Source: Bacteriovoracaceae bacterium UBA1511 | GTDB taxonomy: Bacteria > Bdellovibrionota > Bacteriovoracia > Bacteriovoracales > Bacteriovoracaceae | Assembly (NCBI GenBank): GCA_002323535.1 | Contig: DCQT01000114.1 | Location: 1 to 31,161, forward strand | Length of the DNA: 31,161 bases | Reading direction: 5' to 3' | Shown here: piece by piece, positions 8,113 through 16,147 of the stretch | Layout: every line of letters starts with the position of its first letter | How positions within the stretch are numbered: the stretch's first letter is position 1 | The notes under the pieces: generated by a model | Databases searched by the model: none | Told to the model about the DNA's origin: nothing | What the model saw: only the letters and a program-made list of their open reading frames with translations | Made by a program: the position numbers and the translations under genes

Positions 8113-10173
8113 TTAGTATTCTAAATATTTTTTTAAAGAATTTTTGATTTTTTCGGTGTTGGGAAGCGTTGCTCGCTCTAAAGTCCGGTGAAAACCAACT
8201 GGTGTGAAAGTTGAACCAACTCGACCCACAGGGGCATCTAGGTGCTCAAATGCTTCTTCCATGATAGTAGAGACAATTTCACCACCAAATCCACCAAACA
8301 CTTTATCTTCGTGAACGACAACACAGCGATTAGTCTTTTTAATGGAATTGATAATACTTTCTTTGTCTAAAGGGATCAAAGATCTAAGGTCAATAACCTC
8401 TATTGAGTACCCCTCAACTTCTAATGCCTCTGCAGCCTCTAAACAAAAATGAGTTGTATTTCCATAGGTAACAACAGTTAGATCAGTTCCTGTTTTTCTC
8501 GTCTTTGCCACACCGAATGGCACTTCAAAGTCATCTGGGACAGAAGTCATTGCTGACTTAGCATTATATAGTGCTTTTGGCTCAAGATACATTGTCGGGC
8601 CTTCACTTCTCATTGCTGTACGAAGGAGTCCTGCTGCATCGTCGGCAAATGAGGGACAAACAACTCTAATACCCGGGATGGATGTAAATACAGCTTCTAG
8701 GTTTTGAGAGTGATAGAGACCTCCACCGATATAGCCGCCACTTGCAAGTCTAATTAAAACGTTGGGTGCAAATGCCCCATTAGATCTCCAGTAATCATGA
8801 GTACACTCAATGAACTGCTCCATTGCCGGCCAAAAGTAGTCTGCAAACTCGGCCCCTTCAACAACGACGCGAATTTTTTTATCTAGCCTGGAAAAACCAT
8901 TCGCCGTTCCCATAATGAAGTCTTCAGCGATTGGTGCATTAAACACACGCTCTTTTCCAAACTCTTGTTGCATCCCCTTGGATACATTGAAGATCCCGCC
9001 CTTATCTTTGTTCGCAATATCTTGTCCCCATAAAAATGTATCTGGATTGTGGCGAAACTCAGCTTTAAGAGTTTCATTGATTGCCGTGATAAATTTAATT
9101 TCTTCACCAGAGTCGTTATGTTCTCCTGTGGGATACTTTGTGGACTCATAAGCCGGAGCGTATAAATAGTCATAGATACTATCTTCACTTGGAACTGGCG
9201 CAGTCATGGCAGATTTGTGAGCATCCAGAACAGTTGTTTTGATTTCAGCGTTAATTTCTTCAATATCTTTTTCAGAGATCACACCACTTTCAATTAAATG
9301 CTTCTCATACTTAGCGATTGGGTCTTGAGCAACGGCTTCAGCAATCTCCTCAGGAGATCTGTAAAGTTCATGCTTATCACTATTTGAGTGAGAACCCATT
9401 CTTACACACATTGCATGAACAATAACCGGGCCTTCATTTTTTAAAGCGATCTCTTTTGCTTTTTCCATTGTTGAAATTGAATCAAAAACATCTTTTCCAT
9501 CACAGTGAAGAATCGTTGTGTTTGGAAGTCCACTAAAGTTATCTGCAACTCGCTCGTTTGCGGTTTGATCACATTTAGGAACAGAGATTCCATATCCATT
9601 ATCTTGAAATACGAAGATAACAGGCAGCTTTTCGTTATCCGCTCCATTAATTGCCTCGTAGCAATATCCTTCACTGACGGATGATTCTCCTTGAGAAGAG
9701 ATGGCCACGGCATGTTTTTTATATTTTTTTAGAGCTCTTGCGAGACCGACTGCATGAAGGGTGTGGTTACCTGTACAGCTGGACACATTGTGGACATTCC
9801 ACTCTGGTTTGGCAAAGTGGTTTGACATGTGTCGTCCGCCACTTGCTTTATCCGTCGCTCTAGAGATTCCGTTTAGGATAATCTCCTCAGCTGTTAGTCC
9901 TGCAGAAACACAAGTTGTTAAGTCTCTGTAGTAAGGGAATAGGTGATCTACATTTTTTTCAAAAATATGCCCAATAGCTAATTGTATTGCATCATGTCCT
10001 GCGCATGGTGCGTGATAGGACCAACCAATAGCTTGTTTTAGATAATTAGGGGCACGCTCATCAAGCGCTCTAGATAATCTTAAGGTTTTATACCAATCTT
10101 TTAATTGCTCAGCGCTCACAGTGGAGGAGTTGGATTTTTCAGAGTTTTTTGCCATATCGATTTCTTTATTCAT
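8113..10173 (-). CDS. Fused alpha/beta E1 of a 2-oxo-acid dehydrogenase (branched-chain type)
   Basis: 686 aa, the length of E1-alpha plus E1-beta. The N-terminal part (about 25-340) is the thiamine-diphosphate-binding alpha unit: GRHMSNHF near 113-120 and the cofactor motif beginning QGESSVSEG (161-169) and ending with the DNGYGIS stretch (Asn192). The usual GDG is GES here. The C-terminal part (about 360-686) is the beta unit, with IAEDFIMGTANGFS, VVVEGAEFADYFWPAMEQ and a transketolase C-terminal domain (VVVHEDKVFGGFGGEI). It should decarboxylate a 2-oxo acid, most likely branched-chain 2-oxo acids, and pass the acyl group to a lipoylated E2. No E2 or E3 gene is in the window. The start is uncertain: the ATG at 10173 lacks a clear ribosome-binding site; an ATG at 10155 follows a weak AAAGAA. 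Confidence 0.88.
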   Translation of the reverse strand: MNKEIDMAKNSEKSNSSTVSAEQLKDWYKTLRLSRALDERAPNYLKQAIGWSYHAPCAGHDAIQLAIGHIFEKNVDHLFPYYRDLTTCVSAGLTAEEIILNGISRATDKASGGRHMSNHFAKPEWNVHNVSSCTGNHTLHAVGLARALKKYKKHAVAISSQGESSVSEGYCYEAINGADNEKLPVIFVFQDNGYGISVPKCDQTANERVADNFSGLPNTTILHCDGKDVFDSISTMEKAKEIALKNEGPVIVHAMCVRMGSHSNSDKHELYRSPEEIAEAVAQDPIAKYEKHLIESGVISEKDIEEINAEIKTTVLDAHKSAMTAPVPSEDSIYDYLYAPAYESTKYPTGEHNDSGEEIKFITAINETLKAEFRHNPDTFLWGQDIANKDKGGIFNVSKGMQQEFGKERVFNAPIAEDFIMGTANGFSRLDKKIRVVVEGAEFADYFWPAMEQFIECTHDYWRSNGAFAPNVLIRLASGGYIGGGLYHSQNLEAVFTSIPGIRVVCPSFADDAAGLLRTAMRSEGPTMYLEPKALYNAKSAMTSVPDDFEVPFGVAKTRKTGTDLTVVTYGNTTHFCLEAAEALEVEGYSIEVIDLRSLIPLDKESIINSIKKTNRCVVVHEDKVFGGFGGEIVSTIMEEAFEHLDAPVGRVGSTFTPVGFHRTLERATLPNTEKIKNSLKKYLEY

Positions 10174-10217
10174 AGGTCTACGTCATTTGTTAGATTAATA
10201 ATTAGTGATCGTCGCGG

Positions 10218-10246
10218 ATACTATGGGATTTACCCAAAATCTTCAA
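10218..10246 (-). promoter_or_regulatory. Candidate promoter for the E1 gene
   Basis: On the minus strand TTGAAG (10246-10241) and TAGTAT (10223-10218) are separated by exactly 17 bp, giving a start near 10211 and a leader of about 40 nt. Each hexamer matches the sigma-70 consensus at four of six positions. Plausible only. Confidence 0.35.
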
Positions 10247-10307
10247 GAAAAACCCTTTAGTTCTGAAATTTATTTATCCCAGATTTTCCTTGGCATCAGT
10301 AGAATCT

Positions 10308-10332
10308 CCGAGCACTGAGCTCGGCTAAGTGC
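10308..10332. repeat. Nested inverted repeats upstream of exbB
   Basis: In the 247-bp gap between the E1 and exbB genes, CCGAGC-ACTGA-GCTCGG (10308-10324) forms a perfect 6-bp stem. An overlapping GCACT (10312-10316) can instead pair with AGTGC further right (10328-10332), so the two folds exclude each other. No T run follows. The rest of the gap holds the candidate E1 promoter, a TATAAA at 10392-10397 before exbB, and a short TGGG-ATTTA-CCCA stem near 10224-10236. I see no recognisable riboswitch. Confidence 0.35.
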
Positions 10333-10420
10333 ATGAAATTAAATAGGTTTTGGGCATATGTTTGTTAGACAGATTCAATTGGTGTTGAGATTATAAATCA
10401 TCTTTTTTTAGGGAGTGATT

Positions 10421-10972
10421 ATGGGGTGGATTATTGTCGTAACTTGGTTGGCAAGACTAATTCTTTTGGCCTTGGTGGCCATGTCAATATATGCCTTATC
10501 GATAATTATTGAACGAAGAAAATTCTTTCAAGAAAATGGGCTAAGCGATGAGTTTGTCTCAAAGATAAAAACGATCACAGACCTGGAAAACCTCTCCCAA
10601 AAAACGAGTATTTTTTATCTCCAGTTGATGAACATATTAAATTCATCAGACTCTCAAAAAGCAATGGATCAAAATGCCTTAATTTATAAAAAGCATGAGG
10701 AAGGCAACTTATCAGTGCTTGGTACTTTTGGTGCAACGGCGCCTTTTATTGGATTATTAGGAACAGTATTTGGAATCATCGTTGCTTTTGGAGAGTTATC
10801 CTCTGGAAAAATTGATACAAATGGAATTATGTTTGCTTTGGCAGAAGCTCTCATTTTAACGGCCGTTGGTCTTGTGGTCGCCATACCAAGTGTTATGTAT
10901 TTTAATCACTTTGGAAAAAAACTTAAAAATCAAAAACAACAAGTTCAACTTCTATCAAGAATTCTTAAGTAA
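10421..10972 (+). CDS. exbB: ExbB/TolQ/MotA-family proton channel
   Basis: 183 aa from the ATG at 10421, chosen because AGGGAG lies 5 nt before it; a GTG two codons upstream falls within that ribosome-binding site. Three membrane segments fit the MotA/TolQ/ExbB layout: about residues 5-30, 105-125 (GTFGATAPFIGLLGTVFGII) and 140-162 (ALAEALILTAVGLVVAIPSV), with a cytoplasmic domain between the first two. ExbB pentamers with ExbD dimers form the inner-membrane motor that uses the proton gradient to energise TonB. First gene of an ExbB-ExbD-TonB-receptor-lipoprotein operon, so ExbB rather than TolQ: no tolB or pal is nearby. A TATAAA lies just upstream. Confidence 0.9.
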   Translation: MGWIIVVTWLARLILLALVAMSIYALSIIIERRKFFQENGLSDEFVSKIKTITDLENLSQKTSIFYLQLMNILNSSDSQKAMDQNALIYKKHEEGNLSVLGTFGATAPFIGLLGTVFGIIVAFGELSSGKIDTNGIMFALAEALILTAVGLVVAIPSVMYFNHFGKKLKNQKQQVQLLSRILK

Positions 10973-10983
10973 AAGAGCGCTTT

Positions 10984-11400
10984 ATGGGATTTAGAATTGA
11001 AGAGGAAAATGAAGACAGTATTAATGAAATAAACATTACGCCCTTTGTGGATGTTGTCTTAGTGTTACTTGTTATATTTATGGTCACTACGCCAATGATG
11101 GTTAAGACTGCGATGGACTTAAAACTACCAAGTGCTGAAAACACTGATCAGGTAGAGAAAAAAACTCTTGGAATCACTGTTTTAAAAAGTGGGAACGTGA
11201 TGCTCAATGGTTCGCTTATTTCACCGGACGATTTAAAGTATGAAATAAGAAACTCAACAAAAAGTAATCCAGAGACACAAGTTATTCTTATCGCAGATAA
11301 GATGGCCACTCACGGGATGGTTATTGAAGTGATTGATTTAGTCAAAGGTGCCGGCGCCACAAACTTTGCCTTTCAAGTGGAAAAGAAGGTCAAGAAATAG
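10984..11400 (+). CDS. exbD: ExbD/TolR-family motor protein
   Basis: 138 aa. A short cytoplasmic N terminus leads into the single membrane segment ITPFVDVVLVLLVIFMVTTP, where Asp23 corresponds to the essential proton-carrying aspartate of ExbD. The rest is the periplasmic domain with the family's KSNPETQVILIADKMATHG-type region. It begins 11 nt after exbB, and tonB begins at the base after its stop, so the three are cotranscribed. ExbD couples proton flow through ExbB to movement of TonB. Confidence 0.92.
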   Translation: MGFRIEEENEDSINEINITPFVDVVLVLLVIFMVTTPMMVKTAMDLKLPSAENTDQVEKKTLGITVLKSGNVMLNGSLISPDDLKYEIRNSTKSNPETQVILIADKMATHGMVIEVIDLVKGAGATNFAFQVEKKVKK

Positions 11401-12063
11401 ATGAAGCCGATTCACAGCTCATTAATCATTCATTTCGGGGCTGGAGCCTTTTTATTAGCACTAACAGTAGTTCTTAATCCCAGTGTTGAGAAAAAAAAGT
11501 TAGTAGAGTTTCGAGTCATTGAAGCCGTGAGTAAACCACTAAAAAAAACGAATGTAATGCCTTTAAAGTCTGCCCCTATTGCAAAGCCCTCTGCACCTAA
11601 GAAAAAAATTAAAAAAAAGAATATTGACGGTAAAAGAAAAGTTTTTGGTGTGACAAAAAAATCTCTGCGTTCGAGTGATTCAACAGCGATTAAGACTAAA
11701 GCGGGAAATACTATTGCTAAAAAGGTGGATCAAAAAAAATTAAAAAAGGGGGATGATGAATCACTTCCTATTCCGGAGGAGGATTATATGGTCACGGCGA
11801 TGCCCAGAGTTGTTTCAGAGTTCAGAGATCCTTATCCAAAAGAGGCAAAAGAGAAGGGGATTGAGGGCAAAGTTATTCTTGAAATTCTTATCGATAATGA
11901 GGGGCGAGTGAGAAAAGCCACACTTATTGAAGGCCCTGGTTACGGACTCAATGAAGTCGCTCTTGCCTCAATTAAAAAATTTAAATTTGCGCCAGCAAGA
12001 ATTGGTGATCAAGCGGTGGCCGTAGTAATTCGTTATGGAATCAATTTTGTTCTAGAGGAATAG
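11401..12063 (+). CDS. tonB: TonB energy transducer
   Basis: 220 aa. A membrane anchor near residues 5-25 is followed by a Lys/Pro-rich periplasmic spacer (about 45-115), then the TonB C-terminal domain (about 130-220), with the conserved YP near DPYPKEAKEKGIEG, VILEILIDNEGRV and the final FKFAPARIGDQAVAV strand region. It spans the periplasm and transmits energy to TonB-dependent receptors. The ATG directly abuts the exbD stop codon. Placement next to a single receptor gene suggests it is dedicated to it. A run-rich A8/A6G5 stretch near 11732-11752 encodes part of the Lys spacer. Confidence 0.9.
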   Translation: MKPIHSSLIIHFGAGAFLLALTVVLNPSVEKKKLVEFRVIEAVSKPLKKTNVMPLKSAPIAKPSAPKKKIKKKNIDGKRKVFGVTKKSLRSSDSTAIKTKAGNTIAKKVDQKKLKKGDDESLPIPEEDYMVTAMPRVVSEFRDPYPKEAKEKGIEGKVILEILIDNEGRVRKATLIEGPGYGLNEVALASIKKFKFAPARIGDQAVAVVIRYGINFVLEE

Positions 12064-12064
12064 C

Positions 12065-14362
12065 ATGAGATTTTTTTATATCTTTTCTGTTTTACTTTTT
12101 TCTTTTTCTAGTTTTTCCGATGTGGTGACCGTAAATGGGAACGCGATAGAAATGGGAAGTCGAAGAGCGCTTAAGGAAGTAAAGTTGTTTTTCATCCCAA
12201 AGCAATCACCGGGGAAAGAAGTAAAAGAAAAGGAAAAACCAACAACGGTACTAACATCCAAAAAAGGGGAGTTCTCTGTTCAACTGGATGAAAACAAAAC
12301 TTATCGTTTGATTGTCAATCTTGCGGGTTATAAAAAATATGAAGAAGAAATTAAAGTGAAGGAAGGTCGAGTTTTTAAAGTTTATGTAGAAAAAATTGAG
12401 TATAACCTTTTTGAGACAACGATTGTCGCCAAGGCAGATAAAAGGGATCTCACAAAAAAAAGTTTAACCTACGAAGACTTTTATTCAACCCCAGGCGCTG
12501 GAGGTGACCCCGTTAAGGCTGTTGCTAACCTGCCCGGAATAAATCGTTCTACCCAAGGAGCACGTGTTGTTATTCAAGGGGGGGCGCCAGACGATACTCA
12601 ATATGGTGTCAACCAACAATACGTACCTATTATATTTCATTTTGGTGGGCTCACTAGTGTTATCATGCCGGAGGCAATTCAAAGCGTCGATTACTTATCT
12701 GCTGGCTTTGGCCCTGAATATGGAAAAGCGATTGGTGGGATTATTAACTTAAATACGCGAACCCCAAGGACAGATCGATATTATGGGATTGGTTTTTTAG
12801 ATATTTTTAATGGAGGACTTCTTGCGGAGGGAAAAGCTGGTGAAAAAGGTAGTTTTATTTTTAGTACCAGAAGAAGTTGGGTCGGAGAGGTTTTAAAAAA
12901 GATAGCCGAGGATAACGAGGACTTTGATTTCACAGTCGCCCCAACATACACAGATGCCACGTTGGTTTATGAATACAATAAAAATAAAAATTTGAAGTAT
13001 TCTCTTACGGGTTTATATTCCCAGGATGAGTTGAAGTTTGTTTTAGACATGCCGGCAGGGAATGACCCATCAACTAGAGGAGCCTTTAAAAATGAGACTG
13101 GCTTTACTCGTTTAATTTCAAGAATGGATCATAAGCTTGATAGTAAAACGAAATATTTTTCATCTCTTTCCGTTGGCGCGGATAATATCTTTTTTCAAAT
13201 TAATGATCAGTATCTGGATATCGATTCGACCAATTTAAATCTTAGAACGGAATATCAAAAAAAAGGGGCGCAGTGGACAAATTACTACGGCCTGGATTGG
13301 AGCTTTGAAGATTACGATGTTGAAATAAATCTTCCGTTTTTTGATGATGATAACGGAGAGATCAACAACCCGTTTAGTCTCGGTGATTCTCAAAAAGGAG
13401 AAATCTCAGGCCTTTGGTATGAGCTAGGCTTTTATTCAAGACACCAATACCAAAAAAGTAAAAATTCTCCTTGGATTTTTAGTCCTACATTAAGACTTGA
13501 TTATTATAAAGCGACGGAGCTTGGTGAGAGTTTTTTCAATAAGCTTCTCTGGCAACCACGAGTGAGTGTTCAATATAAGTTAAGTGATTTTAATTATTTT
13601 AAATTGTCCACAGGTATTTATAATCAATTACCTCAAGAAAGAGAGGTTAACTCTCTTTCTGGTAATCCATATCTGAATCCTCTGGTCGCGAGACATCTAA
13701 ATTTTGGCTATGAGGATGACCTTCGTCGCGGGGGAAGTGACGGGGTGAAACTTTACACAGGTGTATTCTTTAAAGACTTAGATAATTTAATTAATACCTC
13801 ATCAAGAAGAGTTAACCGTGGAGGAGAGTTTGTGACAGAAAATTTCGCTAACGGATCCAGTGGAGTAATCTATGGAGGAGAAGCCTATGTTCAATATTCA
13901 AATGGGCCTTGGAAATTTAATTCAAGTTACACAATTTCAAAAAGTGAAAGAACGGACGAGGATGGTGTAACGACAGTCTCTGAGTTTGATCAAACCCATA
14001 ACTTAAATTTACTTGCTAGCTATCAGTATGAGCGGTGGACTTTTTCTTCAAGACTTAGGCTCACAACCGGTAATCCAAGAACACCGGTGACAGGGTCAGT
14101 TTATGATGCAGATAATGATGTTTATGTGCCTATAAGAGGTGAGTTTTTTAGTAAACGGGATCCATTTTTTTTCCAATTAGATTTACGAGTTGATAGGAAA
14201 TACATCTATCGTGATTGGATTTTAAGTGTTTATTTTGATGTTCAAAATGCAACTAATAGAGCGAACCCAGAGGGGCTTAATTACAATTATGATTACTCAA
14301 AAAGCAAGCTTACCTCGGGGATTCCTGTGCTTCCCACATTTGGGTTAAAAGGAGAGTTTTAA
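12065..14362 (+). CDS. TonB-dependent outer-membrane receptor with carboxypeptidase-regulatory-like N domain
   Basis: 765 aa. Signal peptide to about residue 18 (SSFS), then a carboxypeptidase-regulatory-like beta-sandwich (about 20-112), as found in SusC/Oar-type receptors. ETTIVAK (about 118-124) could be the TonB box. The plug domain follows (about 135-235; DPVKAVANLPGINR, YGKAIGGIINLNTR), then a beta-barrel to the terminal Phe (GLKGEF). It is the gated outer-membrane channel of the system encoded just upstream. GAGGAA precedes the ATG and spacing to tonB is one base; the stop overlaps the next ATG (TAATG). The substrate cannot be read from the sequence; nothing nearby points to siderophore or cobalamin metabolism. 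Confidence 0.9.
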   Translation: MRFFYIFSVLLFSFSSFSDVVTVNGNAIEMGSRRALKEVKLFFIPKQSPGKEVKEKEKPTTVLTSKKGEFSVQLDENKTYRLIVNLAGYKKYEEEIKVKEGRVFKVYVEKIEYNLFETTIVAKADKRDLTKKSLTYEDFYSTPGAGGDPVKAVANLPGINRSTQGARVVIQGGAPDDTQYGVNQQYVPIIFHFGGLTSVIMPEAIQSVDYLSAGFGPEYGKAIGGIINLNTRTPRTDRYYGIGFLDIFNGGLLAEGKAGEKGSFIFSTRRSWVGEVLKKIAEDNEDFDFTVAPTYTDATLVYEYNKNKNLKYSLTGLYSQDELKFVLDMPAGNDPSTRGAFKNETGFTRLISRMDHKLDSKTKYFSSLSVGADNIFFQINDQYLDIDSTNLNLRTEYQKKGAQWTNYYGLDWSFEDYDVEINLPFFDDDNGEINNPFSLGDSQKGEISGLWYELGFYSRHQYQKSKNSPWIFSPTLRLDYYKATELGESFFNKLLWQPRVSVQYKLSDFNYFKLSTGIYNQLPQEREVNSLSGNPYLNPLVARHLNFGYEDDLRRGGSDGVKLYTGVFFKDLDNLINTSSRRVNRGGEFVTENFANGSSGVIYGGEAYVQYSNGPWKFNSSYTISKSERTDEDGVTTVSEFDQTHNLNLLASYQYERWTFSSRLRLTTGNPRTPVTGSVYDADNDVYVPIRGEFFSKRDPFFFQLDLRVDRKYIYRDWILSVYFDVQNATNRANPEGLNYNYDYSKSKLTSGIPVLPTFGLKGEF

Positions 14363-15186
14363 TGAAGGTTTTAATTTTAAGTTGTGTTTTTCTTTCCTTA
14401 CTCTCTTGTGGGGATGATGGATTTAAAAAGTATGAAAAACTTGAGGAATTTAGAGTTCTGGGCATTGTCGCTGACACGCCTGAGGTAAACGACACTAATG
14501 CGGTCGTTACTTTAACCCCTATAGTTAGTGATATTTCTAATCAAGGAAGAGAGGTCACGGTAACAATTAATGCTTGTGTTGACCCTGGAGTTTCAAGAGG
14601 AGCCGATGTTTCATGTGAAGGAGGAAAGCTTACTCAAGACGTTGTATATAATTCAGGTAATGCCGTTGATTTAAACGCTACACTGGGAGCGACTCTTTAT
14701 ACGGGGGCGATGCCCAATGTTTCTCTAACCCTTCCTTCAGAAATACTAGCGGAAAAAACTGTTTTTGAACAATATAATGGAGTTGATTATTTAGTCATCT
14801 TTGATTTTAAATTTGGCGGAGAGAGTCTTGTAAAAAGTATTAAAAGAATAAGAATCTCCTCAAGGCCAATAAAAAATTCTAATCCAGTGCTTGGCACTGT
14901 TGGTGGTTTGTCCTTAAGTTCAAGTGAACAAGTCCTTGAGGTTGAGAATTCAAGTAGTAAGGAGACGTTTGACTTTTATAGCCTGTCTGGCAATCTTGAG
15001 CAAAAAGATGAGGTAATGTATCTGACATGGTTTACATCTAGCGGAGAAATTAATAACTCACAAGTTTATGTAAATGAGAACTCCGAACTATCTTTTGATT
15101 CTTCTCTGCCATCAGAAGCCGTTGTCGTCGTTTTATTAAGGGATGGGAGAGGTGGAGTCGATTATGAGGTGGTTTTTATTAATTAG
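14362..15186 (+). CDS. Receptor-associated lipoprotein of unknown function
   Basis: 274 aa. The N terminus is a lipoprotein signal peptide with lipobox LLSC (Cys16), followed by GDD; Gly at +2 rather than Asp is compatible with outer-membrane sorting. The mature part is rich in Val, Ser, Thr and Asn and looks like two beta-sandwich or Ig-like domains (about 30-165 and 170-274). No enzymatic motif is seen. It overlaps the receptor gene by 1 nt (TAATG) with GGAGAG as ribosome-binding site, so the products are made together. By analogy with receptor-lipoprotein pairs (SusC/SusD in concept, not in sequence) it may bind substrate at the cell surface or periplasmic side; this is inference. Confidence 0.8.
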   Translation: MKVLILSCVFLSLLSCGDDGFKKYEKLEEFRVLGIVADTPEVNDTNAVVTLTPIVSDISNQGREVTVTINACVDPGVSRGADVSCEGGKLTQDVVYNSGNAVDLNATLGATLYTGAMPNVSLTLPSEILAEKTVFEQYNGVDYLVIFDFKFGGESLVKSIKRIRISSRPIKNSNPVLGTVGGLSLSSSEQVLEVENSSSKETFDFYSLSGNLEQKDEVMYLTWFTSSGEINNSQVYVNENSELSFDSSLPSEAVVVVLLRDGRGGVDYEVVFIN

Positions 15187-15190
15187 TTCA

Positions 15191-15222
15191 ATTTGCTCGG
15201 TTCATTTCGGGCAAATATTTTT
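15191..15222 (+). terminator. Intrinsic terminator of the exbB-tonB operon
   Basis: ATTTGCTCGG (15191-15200) pairs with TCGGGCAAAT (15207-15216) over 10 bp, two of them G-U, with a 6-nt loop, and is followed by ATTTTTA. It starts 4 nt after the lipoprotein stop codon. Confidence 0.75.
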
Positions 15223-15223
15223 A

Positions 15224-15229
15224 TAAAAT
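15224..15229 (+). promoter_or_regulatory. -10 box TAAAAT for a probably leaderless gene
   Basis: TAAAAT ends 6 nt before the ATG at 15236 and no Shine-Dalgarno sequence is present. The box directly follows the terminator T run, so the promoter overlaps the terminator of the preceding operon. Confidence 0.4.
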
Positions 15230-15235
15230 ATTGCC

Positions 15236-16147
15236 ATGAACAGATTATTTTTTATAGTTTATTTGGCAGTTATATCTACGTCTTCATTTGCATATAGTGG
15301 CATAAAGTTTCTTGATGAGGAGCAAAAAAAAAGTATTGATTACGGGCTTAACCCCTATTATTCACACCTTGCTTTTAATCAAGATTTTAAAGATTTAGAG
15401 GTGCTCCCCCCTGAGTATGAAAAAGAACTTTATTATTACTTGATTACTAACTTTTTTAAATTTAGAAGTCTGAGATTTGAAGTAAGTGCTAATCCAATGC
15501 CCATTTTAGGAACTTATCTTCGTGATAAGCAAAATAAATTTTATGAAAAAGCCGCCTTTGGTGAACAGAATTTAATTTTGTCTTTGACGGAAGGCTTTCC
15601 AGAGCCAACAGCCTTAAGTCTTTTTTTAGGGGAAAGAGTTTACCTGGGTAGTGAGGAGGCTGGGCTGACTGGAGTTGGGTTGGGTGGATTATTAGTTAGT
15701 GTCGGTAATAGGCATATTGTTAGTAATAAAATGTATCGTGATAACTGGTTTGAGGGAGAAATTAAAATAAAAGGCTCTTCAATTAAGCCAAATAAGACAG
15801 TTAGTTATTCATACAGAGGTGGAGTCAAATTACATAGTAACGATGAAATCAGAAACACGAGTTATGGGGCAATTAAAAGATCTCATAAGGATAAAACTTA
15901 TACTGGGTGGAGCCCCTTTTATAATTCAGAAATTGAGCTAAGAGGTGATTTGGCACTTGATAAATTTGATATTTTAAGGATTACGGCCATTATTGGAAAA
16001 AAATTTCCAAGTGAGGATAAAAAAAGAATTTACTCCTTAGATGTTGGTTTCACTTGGATTGGAGGGAAAGGGTATACAGGAGAAATTGCCAATGAGATTG
16101 GTGATCCTGGAGTAAGCTTTCTCATAAGGCCTAACCTTGAATTCTAA
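15236..16147 (+). CDS. Probable outer-membrane protein of unknown function
   Basis: 303 aa with a signal peptide (cleavage probably after SFA, residue 19). The rest is rich in Tyr, Gly, Lys and Ser with alternating hydrophobic/polar stretches, and it ends in an aromatic residue (RPNLEF), both typical of outer-membrane beta-barrels folded by BAM. Central stretches such as TGVGLGGLLVSVGN may be barrel hairpins. I do not recognise a family. It has its own probable promoter after the exb operon terminator, so it need not be functionally tied to the TonB system. Its stop codon directly abuts the stop codon of the convergent glycosyltransferase gene. Confidence 0.75.
   Translation: MNRLFFIVYLAVISTSSFAYSGIKFLDEEQKKSIDYGLNPYYSHLAFNQDFKDLEVLPPEYEKELYYYLITNFFKFRSLRFEVSANPMPILGTYLRDKQNKFYEKAAFGEQNLILSLTEGFPEPTALSLFLGERVYLGSEEAGLTGVGLGGLLVSVGNRHIVSNKMYRDNWFEGEIKIKGSSIKPNKTVSYSYRGGVKLHSNDEIRNTSYGAIKRSHKDKTYTGWSPFYNSEIELRGDLALDKFDILRITAIIGKKFPSEDKKRIYSLDVGFTWIGGKGYTGEIANEIGDPGVSFLIRPNLEF

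Noticed and set aside
8883..9188. 101-codon minus-strand frame inside the E1 gene
   Set aside because: Alternative frame of the same strand within conserved E1 sequence; no evidence of frameshifting.
10186..10210. Possible Fur box in the AT-rich sequence upstream of the TonB operon
   Set aside because: Only a loose match to the palindromic consensus, on the E1 side of the gap and far from exbB; not above what AT-rich DNA gives by chance.
10291..10310. TGGCAT-N5-type sigma-54 promoter upstream of exbB
   Set aside because: The -24 half is near consensus but the -12 half lacks the TTGC core.
11732..11752. A8 and A6G5 runs in tonB as a programmed frameshift site
   Set aside because: The frame continues intact into the conserved TonB C-terminal domain, and the alternative frame has no useful extension; the run simply encodes the Lys spacer.
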